A stretch of 64,000 nt of DNA from Eurosta solidaginis (taxonomy: Eukaryota > Arthropoda > Insecta > Diptera > Tephritidae), in the NCBI RefSeq assembly GCF_040869045.1, contig NC_090319.1:377471601-377535600 (forward strand). Reading direction: 5' to 3'. Positions 22,224 to 33,030 of this stretch are shown in pieces. The notes beneath the pieces are model-generated. The model was not told the DNA's origin and made no database searches. It saw nothing but the letters and a program-made list of their open reading frames with translations. Numbering within the stretch: position 1 is the first letter of the stretch; the number at the start of each line of letters is the position of its first letter. A program made the translations under genes and the position numbers.

Positions 22224-23173
22224 GCACCAGAGACCCCATTATGAATTTCTTATGTAAAATCACCCCCTAATTTCGAAAATCAAGATTATTTCTAATTCTA
22301 TGGTAAGGTTTTTTAGATATTTACGAATAACGGGTTCTCCCAAAAAAAAAAAAATTGGGTCCACTTAATCATATATATCTCAAGAACGAACGGTTTAAAG
22401 ATATTAAAAGATAATAACATTTGCTATAAACTGTTTATACAACACTTTTTGCTAGGCCCTGCAGATTCAAAGATAACGAACAATCATTAAGGATTTTTCC
22501 CATTTTTTTTGTAACAATATTAAAAAATTTGTTATTTGCGAGGAAGGATTTATTTTTTGCAGATTTGTTTTTTTTTCTCTCTAAGCTCTGTTGTATTGCA
22601 AAAAAATCAGCTTTCATTCAACAAAATCGATGAACTAATACAAAAGTTATAAGCATTCAAGTAAATATATCCGTTTAATACTTAAATACCCTACTGGTAC
22701 ATATGTGTTAATATCGCTAACTTACTGATATACGAATACAAACACATATGTACCCGTAGGGTACTTAAGTATTAAATGGATATATTTACTTGAAAGCTTA
22801 TAACTTTTCTATTAGTCCATCGATTTTGTTGAATGAAAGCTTATTTTTTTGTAATAAAACAGAGCTTAGAGAGAAAAAAAATCTGCAAAACAATAAAAAG
22901 TTTTCGAGATCCTTCGTCACAAATTACATATTTTTTATATTTTTACAAAAAAAATTGAAAAAAATCCGTAATGATTGTTCCGTATCTTTGAATCTGCAGG
23001 GCCTATCAAAAAGTGTTGTATGCACAGTTTATAGCAAATTTTACCCTTAAAAGCTTTAAACTATTTTGAAATTGCTCAATGCATTCTTGAGATATATATG
23101 ATTAAGTGGACCCAATTTTTATTTATTTTTTTTTTGAAAAAACATAGGAATTTCATAATGGGGTCTCTGGTGC
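22224..23173. mobile_element. 950-bp foldback (long inverted repeat) element
   Basis: The left arm (22224-22709) and right arm (22741-23173) are inverted copies separated by only 31 bp. Outer ends are GCACCAGAGACCCCATTATG and its complement at 23154-23173. Inner ends are GGTACATATGTGTT and AACACATATGTACC. The arms differ by small indels. Both arms would encode a peptide with NDCS.SLNLQGL, but only because the arms are copies. No transposase is present; a target duplication could not be fixed. Confidence 0.8.
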
Positions 23174-23619
23174 ATTTTGGCTGTAAACAAGTGTAATTTG
23201 ATGTCCAGCCAAGTTAATGGTTTGCTCTCTTTCTCATCTCTGTGATGCGCTTCTTTTTGGCAGTTTTTGTTGGTATTCATGACATGTTATTTGGTGATGA
23301 TCTTTTACTTCGCGTTTTGTGTAGGAACATGTACTATATATATACAATATGTACAAACATAACTACACACACATGTATATCGCTTCAGTTCAATTACGAG
23401 TTTTAATGGTATTTTAGTTAAGGCAGAAGTCCGAAGTGGTACATACTCTGCAGTTGATTGTATCTGATTTCGTTACAAAAGAAAAAAACTTTATACTCGT
23501 ATGTATTTTTATGGATTTTGGGGGTTTCTTGTTATTGTCTGCAAGTCTGCCTTAATTGTTGTTGTTTTGCTTCAAGTGTTAATAGTCGATCGTCAATTGT
23601 TGCAATGCGCATCAGTTAA
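23174..23619. other. Upstream region of the Tweedle gene
   Basis: About 450 bp between the foldback element and the TATA box. No other gene is seen; cis-elements controlling the cuticle gene are likely here, but I identify none by name. Confidence 0.5.
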
Positions 23620-23625
23620 AAACCC

Positions 23626-23665
23626 TATAAATTAAGGTTGTAGCACATGATTTAGCATCAGTTCG
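23626..23665 (+). promoter_or_regulatory. Core promoter of the Tweedle gene
   Basis: TATAAAT (23626-23632) is followed 34 bp later by ATCAGTT (23657-23663), an arthropod initiator-like sequence with predicted start at A23660. The spacing fits a TATA-Inr promoter, usual for cuticle genes. It gives a 5' UTR of about 160 bp before the ATG at 23821. Confidence 0.7.
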
Positions 23666-23820
23666 CGCTTTACTCTTCCACATAACAGTTTCCTGCATGA
23701 ACGAGAACGGTTTGAGCGCTTCCGGTGGATAATAAAGCTAAACGCATTTTGTATATTTAGCTAATTTGTTGGTGTATCAGGATACGAAGGCTTGAATTGG
23801 TGTTACGTTATTGTTTTATA

Positions 23821-23908
23821 ATGCGTGCATTTGTGTTAGTGAGCTGTTTAATTGTGAACGCTTTGGCGCGTCCTGAAGCTGGTTACACATACAATGGATT
23901 ACAAAAAA
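23821..23908 (+). CDS. Twdl: Tweedle gene exon 1 (signal peptide)
   Basis: Encodes [20 protein letters not shown] and nine more residues. The donor is AAA|GTTAGT at 23909; the codon is split after its first base and completed by AT of exon 2 to give Asn. Without splicing a stop follows at once (TTAG). Confidence 0.85.
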
Positions 23909-26900
23909 GTTAGTAAATGATAAAAATGTTAGAAAACTAAAAAATAATAATAAGAAATAGTTAATCAAAAAAATAAAATGATTATAACAAACAAAAATTA
24001 AATAATAAAATTTAAAGCTTATACAGAACTAATTAATTGATAAACAAATAATTATCAATTTCAATTCAATAAAAAAATTTAACTTTGCTTAATAGATCGT
24101 TAGTGCAATGAAAAAGAATATGTTACAATTGGGTGCAAAAACCCAATCATATACAGAAATTTTACCCATGTACAGTGTGCTGCTAATTGCCTGTGGACAT
24201 TTTTTATAATCAAAGTGTAACTAAAATTTGTTTAAGTCCAAAAAAATATTCAATGAATGCGCGGTTGAGGACTACCACTAATGTGACTTACTTAATTTGC
24301 GCTCAACCGTATAAACGGTTATGACCGTCCAAAAAGGCGCGCCAGTCGATTCTTCGATCTGCTGACTTGCGTTAATTCCCTCTTCCTCTGCTTTCATAGG
24401 CAGGTGCCGACAAAAATACTCTTAATATGTTGATGTCTGCGTAAAGCTCGCAAAGCTTATAATTAAATCTTCTTCGGTACTCGCCGTCACCAATTCGTAG
24501 AGGTCCATACATTTTTTGAGGAACTTTTCTCTCTAATACGCCCATAGCCACTTCATCTGATGTTGTCGAAACCTAAAGTAACGTAAATTTAAAATTGGTT
24601 TTCTTGTTTAAAAGCCACGATATGATGTTACAGTCAGAGTCAAAAGAAAGTATGCACACCTGGAACATAACAATATTACCCATTTTTTAAGGGTTTTTTG
24701 GGTGACACAATGGAAAATTTTTTTTTTTTAAATCATATGTTGTGGAGCCTTATTTAATGAAAAAACAAAAACCAAACTCTTAGAACAAAAAAGTATATGG
24801 ATGATATATCGGAAATATTTCATATTTTTGGTGTCAAATGAAAGAGTACAAAAAACAGGTTGTCCATTTCCAATCCTTTGTGTGCTTTACATTTGCTTTT
24901 ATTATTGATTGATATTGACGTGGCTTGGTACTTACAAGCATTGCTCTCACCTCCGGTAAAATTTTCTGCCATTACAAAAAAAAAAACGGCTTTGAACATA
25001 TCTTACTATTTATGGTTCTTTGCGGATTTTCCGTCAAGGTTATCTCTTAGATGCTCAATGGGTTGATTTGCAGTGACTGCAGAGGGTTATCTAACTGCTT
25101 GCGGCATTATTGAGCATCCGTTTCTCGACAACTTTCGCTGTGTGTTTTTTGGGATCATTGTCCTGCTAAAACACTCCTGATTGATCCAAGCTCAAATTTT
25201 TGGCACGCCATCGATCTTTAACATGTTCAGAGATTCTAATTTTTTCAAGAACCCTTCTATAAAAACTAAATTTCCAACATCGCCTAAGGCCAAACACCTC
25301 CGCACCATCACCTAACCGCTCCATGTTTTATCGTTAATATGTATAACACCTCACGTGCATTCCAAAAGAAAACATGTTTATTATATTCCTCTTCTTTGCA
25401 AAATGGATTGCAGCCCTTTCGTCGTTTGTAACTATTCATGGGTCTATAATTTTCTTCCGATCTGTCTGAATAATATTTATGTATATTTTAAGCTACGCAG
25501 ATCTATTGTGCAAATAAAACAAGGATTATTCGACCTTTCAGCTCGAAGTTTCGCCAATTTTCCTTGGCATCTTCAGGAGCGTGACACTGTATTTATTTAA
25601 TAAAACAAAAAAACAAAAAAGAACACAATCAGATACATATAGATTTAAAATTTAAAAAATGGGTGGGCCTATTTTTAGAAAAGCCATATGCAAATGCTGC
25701 AAAAATAATAATTTAAAATTTTCTGATTATCCTGATAATCCGAATCCGAGAAACCAAGCAAACCTACGATTTTTCACATACGACTAGATTTTTCACTCCA
25801 TAAGGCATTCAATAAAGCAATAATGAGATAATTAAGAAATTGAATATTGTATGGAAGATTGAGTGCAATAAAGGCTTTAATGCGGAAAATCTTACTAAGG
25901 CCCCTATTATGAGACAAATTCGATCTTCGACTGTGGTCGAAAGAGCTGATCGAACGAATTTGCATTCGGTTTTATAACACTCATTCGATGAAGACTAGTG
26001 TCATTGTTCGATAATTCGATAAATTCATCCGTTTAGAAAAGCAGATTCCAATTAGCTTTCAAACAAAATAAAAGCAAAATTATTTATTATGAAGAAAAAA
26101 GCTTAAGTACTGGAACTAGCTAGAAGTAGAACACGCTGAAATGAATTTTGTAGGTTTCTATATATAGACGCGTTCGTGTACTTGCTATCCAGTAAAGATA
26201 AATGGCTGCAACAAAACACAAGAGCCAAGTCTATTCCAACCATTTTGAAATTGGCAACAATTCTCAGACTTTGCGCTAGGGATTGTCTCGACTGAGCATC
26301 GGGTACGAGAATGCACTCGGAATTTTTTTCCACCTGTTCCTTTGTGCAAATTCCTTTTCTTATAAATGGATTTTGTCCCATTTTCGAAACAAGTCTTCCA
26401 AGCTGTTGTTTTGTATTTACGACTTCGAACCTATATAAGATTAATACAAATAATTTGAAATTACTATTAGATGGCAAAGAAGTAGAAGATAAACACAAAA
26501 AACTTAATCTTCAAACAATTTTCTTCTAATTCTATACAGCGTCACAACAAAATTCTATTCGATTTAAAATTAGATACACAATGAAAATTTCGACAGAAAT
26601 GAGCTATCATAATACAAATTTGAAATTCGAATTTCGATGTTCGGTAGCCAACGCAGATCGAAGATCGAAAGATGCTCATAATAAGGGCCTAAATATTTCA
26701 CTAAGTCTCTTTCTGAAATTGACAATTACAAAATTATGTCGTGCGAATAAGATTTACCTTTATTCTACAAGCTTTAGAGTTTGTATAGTAAAGCTTGTAA
26801 GACTTAAAGTTAATGTGTTTAGAAGCCAAACCTCTATCAAATCTTTAAAATATTTTTTTTTAAGTAACGTTCAAAAGACTCCCTGGTAGGACTTAGAACA

Positions 26901-29245
26901 ATTAGGTTTGTACTGAATAGCCATAGGAATATGCAATCCAGTCAATTTTGACTATCCGAATGGATATTTGGCAACATCGCGACAGACTTTGGATGTTATT
27001 TTAGAAGCTTACCTAAAATATTTCAATATTTTATTTGTGGTTTTATAATATATTTTGTGCATGGTGAGCTTCCTGAGCAAATGTCCCAACTCCTTTTTTC
27101 ATGAAAATTTTTTGTTGTTATAGTAATAATACTTTGCCCGGCTCAATAGCAATTTCTTTCACAATATTTTTAACAAAATGATCTTACGGTAGCCCGAAAT
27201 AAATTGCTTCAAGATGCGTTGGTTCCACACTGCACTTGAAAACATGTGTGAGCATACAAAGTGTTGGTCGAGATAAATACTAGTTGGACCTTTTTCAATA
27301 TATACATATAAACAACGAAATTGAGCCAGAGTTGAACGCATTTTTCTGAGAGTTTACTTTAGCCTTCTGCAAGTATTTTGTAAATGTCTTTTTGTCGGTT
27401 GTCGGCTGGGATGTCAATCCAATAGGAACTGACATCATGGAACTTCATGAAACGACACACCTAATACTTTTAGGAGCTGACAGTCGGTACCGTTGTGTCA
27501 TCGATGCGGAGCTCCATTAGTTCTGCTATTTGCGGATATTTATGTATGAGAGATTTGGTTTGCATGTTCCTCAAGCTTTGCAGACAATTAAAGCTTAGAC
27601 AGTTTTTTCTCGATATATACACCATAGATAAATAAATTTCACTACATACATACAATTGGCCCATTGTTTATGAGATTTGCCTCTGGAACAATTTAGTTAG
27701 TTTTGTTTGCCCCCTTGATTATTTTGATAATGGTAGACATAAGAATGTGGATTAAGTTTCCGAAAAATTAAACTATCGTTATTATTAGGTCTCAACACAT
27801 TGCGACCTTTATTTAGATCTATTGTGCTTGACCTTTTGGCCTTTTTTTTGTATGTGGAGGCTTTTAATGTATTTAAGTACCGCTTAATACTTGAACTAAA
27901 AGCCATTAAAAGCATTTCGCATGAATCACAAAAGCAGCGCATCTTTAGTTTTCAAATTTCACTTTTTGATAGCAAACGAATTTTGGTGACTGAGCTTTGT
28001 GATCAATGTTTTCTTTAACTGAAGCCCGTTAAATTATCATTTTCTGAACCCATTGATCCATTTAATGGTTCGGATTTACTGATCCTAAGTTAAAGTTAAC
28101 AGACGGCAAAGTTTACACACGCTCAAAAATTTCTAAAGGCCATTTTAAAAAGATCAATTTAAACTTATTAAATCTTTGTTTCCACCTTCTTTGATACATC
28201 AATATTTCCTTCTCTTACAGATATTGCCTCACAGTCTCACATTCACCAACAGCAGCTACCCACCGCGCATGTATTTGCTAATTTTGCTGCACCACCATCT
28301 AACATTTATGGTGCTCCACACTCCTCTGAGATTACTTTGAACAGCATTGAACACGGCATATCTGCAACAGCTAGTTCCAAAGATGTGAGCCATTATGAAC
28401 ACGAACAACACCATCAACCACAGCCACTGTCACTTGATCAACAAGATTCGTACAATGCCGCCTATCATGATTCGGGCATTTCACATGAGAGTGGTTATCC
28501 TTATGCGCCACAACAGACCACAGTACACAAGCATGTGTATGTACATGTGCCACCTAAAGAGTTTGAACAGGATGATGTGATCGAGACACGCGTACATCAT
28601 GCGCCAGCTGCGAAACAAAAACATTACAAGATCGTCTTTATTAAGGCACCAGCATCACCAGCCATACGTCCACCCATTGTACCACCACTACCACAAAACG
28701 AAGAGAAGACACTCATTTATGTTTTGCATAAGAAACCTGAAGATATTAAAGATATTGTTATACCAACTGCTGCGCCGACTAAACCATCCAAACCTGAAGT
28801 TTACTTCATCAAGTATAAGACCAAGAAGGAGGAAGCTCCAGTTTATGGTCCACCACCAAAACAAATCGGTCATATTAATAGCGCCGATTTGGATCCTCGT
28901 CATAATGATGGTCCCGCTAGTGCTTATAGCTCTTCTGTAGCTGATGAATACACCACTGATCTTACAGCGCCACTTACTACCAATCAGCCTGCCGTGGAAC
29001 ATGAGCAACAGCAACAGCAACAACATCAACAGCAACAGTTTTTAAATAACTTACCCGCTGATGCTTTTGAATTGCATACCTCAATGCCTTTTGATGACAG
29101 CTCTCAGCCTCAGTCTAATGTTCGAGTGCCCAGTAAACAATATTTAGCGCCTGAGACTATGTCACCCATTGTGGTGGAGGAACCATCATCACAGCTGCCG
29201 TCATCCAACTATGGACCACCGGAGTTCTATCATAAGAAGAAATAA
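23821..29245 (+). CDS. Twdl: Tweedle-family cuticle protein (join 23821-23908, 28221-29245)
   Basis: Spliced, this predicts a 370-residue secreted protein. Tweedle proteins (DUF243) are structural chitin-associated proteins of insect cuticle. Residues 1-16 form a signal peptide (cleavage likely after NALA). Residues ~129-242 hold the Tweedle domain with its ordered blocks: [25 protein letters not shown] (163-173), [13 protein letters not shown] (191-203), [11 protein letters not shown] (220-230) and YGPPP. A Gln/His-rich run lies at ~289-303, and the protein ends [13 protein letters not shown]. The ATG follows a promoter-proximal leader, and a tiny signal-peptide exon plus one large exon is the usual Tweedle arrangement. 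The paralogue cannot be named from sequence alone. No frameshift or missing block is visible. Confidence 0.92.
24287..24590 (-). pseudogene. RTE-like retrotransposon 3' tail in the intron
   Basis: The minus strand reads from a [20 protein letters not shown] segment to [16 protein letters not shown] and ends in AATTAAGTAAGT. The middle (GRPPLRWKDQ region) is deleted. Same family as 7060-7236, 32651-33030 and 46494-46602. Confidence 0.65.
24632..25480 (-). pseudogene. Tc1-like transposon relic
   Basis: The + strand end TACAGTCAGAGTCAAAAGAA (24632-24651) looks like a Tc1 terminal repeat at a TA target. On the minus strand, around 25090-25170, broken frames read [15 protein letters not shown]. 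This is the conserved Tc1 transposase block QQDNDPKHTA with the second catalytic aspartate, followed by decayed PIEHL-like sequence. Upstream [14 protein letters not shown] corresponds to the HGGGSVMVWG region. Stops and frameshifts show it is dead. The other terminal repeat was not found. Confidence 0.6.
25899..26689 (-). mobile_element. PIF/Harbinger non-autonomous element in the intron
   Basis: A 791-bp unit with ends GGCCCCTATTATGAG (25899) and CTCATAATAAGGGCC (to 26689), imperfect inverted copies, is flanked by TAA on both sides (25896-25898; 26690-26692). A TWA target duplication is the hallmark of PIF/Harbinger. Subterminal TCGATCTTCGA motifs recur at both ends. A minus-strand frame (26103-26498) contains [20 protein letters not shown], resembling the Myb/SANT-like protein encoded by these elements. 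Confidence 0.75.
28221..29245 (+). CDS. Twdl: Tweedle gene exon 2 (Tweedle domain)
   Basis: The acceptor TTCCTTCTCTTACAG ends at 28220 after a pyrimidine tract. The exon is open from its first base to TAA at 29243-29245. It carries the whole Tweedle domain and the C-terminal low-complexity tail. Other-frame ORFs within it (for example 28599-28940 plus, 28688-29035 minus) are shadows. Confidence 0.93.
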
Positions 29246-29317
29246 TAATGGAGCTAAAGTAAGAAAAATGAGCAGAAGAGAGCTCAATGACGTAGAGAAA
29301 TTAAAAATTATTTAGCA

Positions 29318-29630
29318 AATAAATCATTGAAAGTGAAGGTGAAATCGCTAATGGCGTTTAAATTATGAAAGTTTAATTTTTAAGTTGTGATTTACTTGTG
29401 CTATACATACATATGTTCATACACAGACACACTTACATACAACCATACAGATAAGCATAAACAGCGATGGGTATTCCGGCATACATTTTTTTAAAATCGC
29501 ATACAAATTACATATTTAATAATTTTGATGCATTTTTTATTAATTTTTTTATTTAATTTGCAGTTATATTTTTTGCTTATCTGTAATGATTTGTGAATAA
29601 AAAAAACGATACATTTGTAACACAAATAAA
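29318..29630 (+). terminator. Tweedle poly(A) signals
   Basis: AATAAA occurs at 29318-29323 (73 bp after the stop), 29596-29601 and 29625-29630. The first gives a short 3' UTR, the later pair a ~400-bp one. Which is used cannot be told here. Confidence 0.55.
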
Positions 29631-29691
29631 GAAATTTTGGTTTTTGTATATAAATTAAAATTTTTTTGGAGGATCGCTTTGAGCTAGAGCT

Positions 29692-30125
29692 TACGATTTC
29701 TTCTTGAACACAAGCGAGATTTTCGAGACCCGAGAAATCGAGAACTCGAGTTCTCGCGAGTTTCTCGAATCTCGAATTACTCGTAACGCTCGCGAGACTC
29801 TCGAATCTCGAATTACTAGTAATACTCGCGATCTTCTCGACTTTCAATTCAGTCGCTGCATTGGCAATATTCTATACATTTCGTGTTTTTTTACTTGTGG
29901 TTTTGCGGACATTTTGGCTTGTGCTCCAGAAGAAATCGTAAGCTCTATATAAAACAGCAATAAATCGATTAAGTTGAATGTCGAGAAGCTCGCGAGCCTT
30001 ATGAGTAAATCGAGATTCGAGAATCTCACGAGCTTTACGAGAAATTCGATATTCGAGAATCTCGCGAGAAGGCGAGACTCGCGAAAAATATTTTCTCGAC
30101 CATGTTCGAGAAATCGTAAGCTCTA
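29692..30125. mobile_element. CTCGCGAG-rich foldback element downstream of Tweedle
   Basis: The left end GAGCTTACGATTTCT and right end GAGAAATCGTAAGCTC are inverted copies. The left half repeats CTCGAATCTCGAATTACT and CGCGAG units; the right half carries the complement of these (GATTCGAGAATCTC, GCTCGCGAG). The centre (about 29860-29950) holds a further inverted copy of the end sequence (AGAAATCGTAAGCTCTATAT). No coding capacity. Mobility is inferred. Confidence 0.65.
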
Positions 30126-30129
30126 CTTT

Positions 30130-30345
30130 GAGCTTACATGCTTCAAAACAAAGCTTATAAGCACAGTCCCACAGAGAAAGAACGGGCACGACAGGTAAAT
30201 TCTTCTACATTTCGAGCAGATATTGAAGTCAAGCACATCCTTATTGTCGATGCCCCCACAAGTATGCCAGGAAGTTGTCACAGCTCAGACATTTTCATCG
30301 TCAACGCAAGTATTCTAAACTGCTTTGAATGTTAGCCAATGCCAA
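30130..30345. other. Unassigned sequence
   Basis: No gene recognised between the foldback element and the Jockey-type relic. Confidence 0.4.
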
Positions 30346-30349
30346 CTTT

Positions 30350-31385
30350 AGCAGGCAGCCGACCACCCATACCCATACTCTTCTCAGTGTAAGGATTAGC
30401 CGATTTTAATACCTCAAAACGCGGCGTTACACTGAACTTAATAAAACCAAAAAAGGTCACCTATAAAGCACATATAGACCGTTTTTTCATCCTTTCTATA
30501 CCGAGTGATTATAGCTTTTTGCAGGGCCACTACTGGAAAAATACAGGAAACTTGGCTGCACTTCTGAAATATGATATCGTGAGAGAAAGAACCAGCGTAC
30601 CTTCAAATAAGGGCCTGAATATGAACACCAGATTGCTGTCCTGTGAACAAAAGTACGACAAATGAAATGAACTAAATATCACCAAAATCTCTGCCGATGT
30701 CGCTAGGTTGTGGCCTATAGTTGAGACCCTGTCCAATCCGACGAAGTACAATTAAAAAATTTCATTCGTATTTGGTTGCCTTATTCGAAGAAATGCGTGA
30801 CGGCTTTTGTTCCAGATGGAATAGTAATGTCTGTCCTACACCTCTTGAAGATGGGTGATACAGTTAGCTGGAAGCTGGCAAGGCTGGGAAACCATCTAGA
30901 CAAGGGGAGTTATATCACCCGATATATCTCCGGTCGCTTTGTAAACGATCTTTCTCTTTTTTTTACTGCAAAACTTTCAGCTCGCCAGTTATCAGCATGG
31001 CTTCCGCGAATTGGGTAACACCATCACCACGCAAAGCACCAACCATCGCACAATATTCAAAGACAAAGAAGGGCCTTTTTTTACCCTAGTCTTGAAATAC
31101 TGAGTGGCCCTGAATCACTTAAGAGGTCGGCAGGTGTTCGTACAGCTTATGAAAGAAACATCGAACACATAAGGAGTGCTTCAGAGTAATGTCGTATCTC
31201 TTATTTTGTCCAATTTCTATATACTTTAGCCTCCTTCCCCACTTTTTCTTCATACATGGATGATTGCACGGTAATGGCAACGAGAACGCGCCCTTCTTTA
31301 GATGAGCTATCCTCTAAAACAATAGTTATCAAACACTTGGAGCAAATATAAGAAAAGGCAGATAAGTCATTCCTTATAAAACAAC
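30350..31385 (+). pseudogene. Jockey-type reverse transcriptase relic
   Basis: Scattered frames give SARQLSAWLPRIG beside QHGFRELGNTTTTQSTNHRT, the QHGFR block of Jockey-clade reverse transcriptases. Further on come QSNVVSLILSNFYI and SYMDDCTVMATRTRPSLDEL, the region of the YADD active site, where Ala is replaced by Met. Many stops and indels interrupt it. The protein would have been the polymerase of a non-LTR retrotransposon; the element's ends are not found. Confidence 0.7.
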
Positions 31386-31394
31386 TGGCCCATC

Positions 31395-31705
31395 GCTTAT
31401 TTGTTGTTGAAGCGATAAGGCCATGCCGAAAGTTTTAGGGAGTGTTATCGATGTTGATATTCCTTTCCCGTACATAGATCCGATACGTTCCGGTAACAAG
31501 CATCATCTCGGGAACGGTTTAATATGAGAACATTCTGCCTCCCACCCTTTAGTTTCATGAGGAACTTTGAGTCACCAAAGCCTCGCCTGCTACATATATA
31601 TATGATATGTGAATATTTGTAACAGGAGTCGTCTAGCGTAGGTGAGGTTGACAATTTGGTTGCGGAAGATATGAGTTGCGCTTATCAACCCCTTGCATGC
31701 CATTT
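31395..31705 (+). mobile_element. Short interspersed hairpin repeat, decayed copy
   Basis: Shares TTGTTGAAGCGATAAGG, AGGGAGTGTTATCGATGTTG, TACGTTCCGGTAACAAGC and GGTGAGGTTGACAATTTGG with the copy at 1985-2320. Confidence 0.65.
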
Positions 31706-32265
31706 GTCGCACGTCTCCAGTAGTGTCGTCGGGCTTGAAAGAAACAAACTGGAAAAATGGTGAGCGCTCAGAAATACCACAGGATGTTTGCTTATGATAC
31801 CTGAACATCTTTTACACCATAACGTAAGAGTACTTCCCGAAATGTTGAACAAACGGTTTTTGTTAAATTTGTTAAAACGGGCAATTGGGGATGCATCCCT
31901 GCCACACAGGCAAATATGGAGATATTATGCTCGGTATGCAACGCTCACAAAGTAAGATACCCAAATATTAAAGAACTTGTAAGCAGACTTGTTAATTTTT
32001 TTTTTTTTAGTTCATCATCTTTGCTCATGATATGGGAGAATCCAGAATGCAAGCGCCAAAAAAGATTAATTGTAAGTGTATGCGTAAGCAGTGTTTGTAA
32101 GTTGTATGCTGTATGGGAGAATACAGAATGTAAGTACAGGCGTTAAGTGTAGGTGGAGAAAAAACAAAACTTATACTGGAAGGCGTACTGTACATTTGTT
32201 AACGCTAAGAGCCGTTATGGATGAGTTATTGGTTTGTAATCCATTTATTATTGGCGTGCTATGGA
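31706..32265. other. Unassigned sequence with a small duplication
   Basis: A phrase TATGGGAGAATCCAGAATGC (about 32031) recurs as TATGGGAGAATACAGAATG (about 32111), a local duplication ~80 bp apart. No gene recognised. Confidence 0.4.
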
Positions 32266-32279
32266 CAAGGAATAGACGA

Positions 32280-32555
32280 ATTATCGAGTTGTTATAAATT
32301 TGACGATCGATAACAAACGGTATAGATAACTTTTTGGTCGTTTATTGAAAATTAATGAAAACTTTATCTATATGTTATCGACAATTTATTGGATTTGTAT
32401 CAAAAAATATCGATTTCTAGTCCAAACGTTATCCAATTGTTTACGGAGTGTTACCGATGTTTTTTTACCCAAAATATATCGAGATGTTATCGACATAGGT
32501 TTGTAATCGACATGTTATCATTGAATTATTGGTTTTTTATAGAGGTGTTGTTCAC
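32280..32555. repeat. ATCGATAAC-type degenerate minisatellite
   Basis: Units of 16-22 bp built on TTATCGA/ATCGATAAC with AT-rich spacers. The same unit type occurs at 41285-41880, 47395-47560 and 61905-62290. Confidence 0.6.
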
Positions 32556-32650
32556 ACCTTGATACACATACCATTTTTTGGGTTTTTAATGGTTTCTCAT
32601 TTCAATATTAAGATTGCTTTAAATGATTTTATTAGTTATATGTATTTTTG

Positions 32651-33030
32651 AGTACCGAAGGTCCTGCCATATGGTGCTGAAACATGTACCATGACAACAG
32701 ATGAGGCAGCTCTGGGAGTGTTCGAGAGAAAAGTTCTTTGAAAGCTTTACTAACTCCTACGCTTTGGCAACGGCGAGTACCGAAGAAGATTTAATGATGA
32801 GCTGTACGAGATTTACGCAGGCAAAAAACATAGTCCAGCGAATTAAATCGCAGCGGCTGCGCTGGCTAGGCCATGTTATGCGAATTAAAGATAATGCTCC
32901 GGCTAAAAAAGTACTTTTATCGGAACTTCTCTATAGAAGCAGTGGAAGAAGGCGGCCACCTCTCTGATGGAAAGACCAGATGTAAAACGATTTCGATTGA
33001 AGTGGTGGCACCAGTTAACACAGCAAAAAA
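32651..33030 (+). pseudogene. RTE-like reverse transcriptase C-terminal fragment
   Basis: Translation starts VPKVLPYGAETCTMTTDEAA, LGVFERKVL, a stop, then QRLRWLGHVMRIKDNAPAKK and GRRRPPL, with one frame change between. This is the region between the polymerase thumb and the GRPPLRWKDQ tail seen at 7060-7236. Several stops show a dead copy. It belongs to the abundant insect family usually annotated as endonuclease-reverse transcriptase; RTE-like placement is my inference. Confidence 0.7.

Larger units (their letters stand above)
23909..28220 (+). other. Tweedle intron 1, 4312 bp, transposon-rich
   Basis: GT...AG intron. It contains a non-LTR tail (24287-24590), a Tc1-like relic (24632-25480) and a PIF/Harbinger derivative (25899-26689). 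The stretches 23910-24286, 25481-25898 and 26690-28200 hold nothing I recognise. This length reflects transposon load rather than visible regulatory structure. Confidence 0.8.

Noticed and set aside
22435..23050. Two similar peptides on opposite strands (NDCS.SLNLQGL)
   Set aside because: Similarity is due to the two inverted arms of the foldback element; frames are short and not conserved at ends.
28599..29035. 113- and 115-codon frames overlapping Tweedle exon 2
   Set aside because: Shadow frames of the real coding exon; low complexity and no independent signals.
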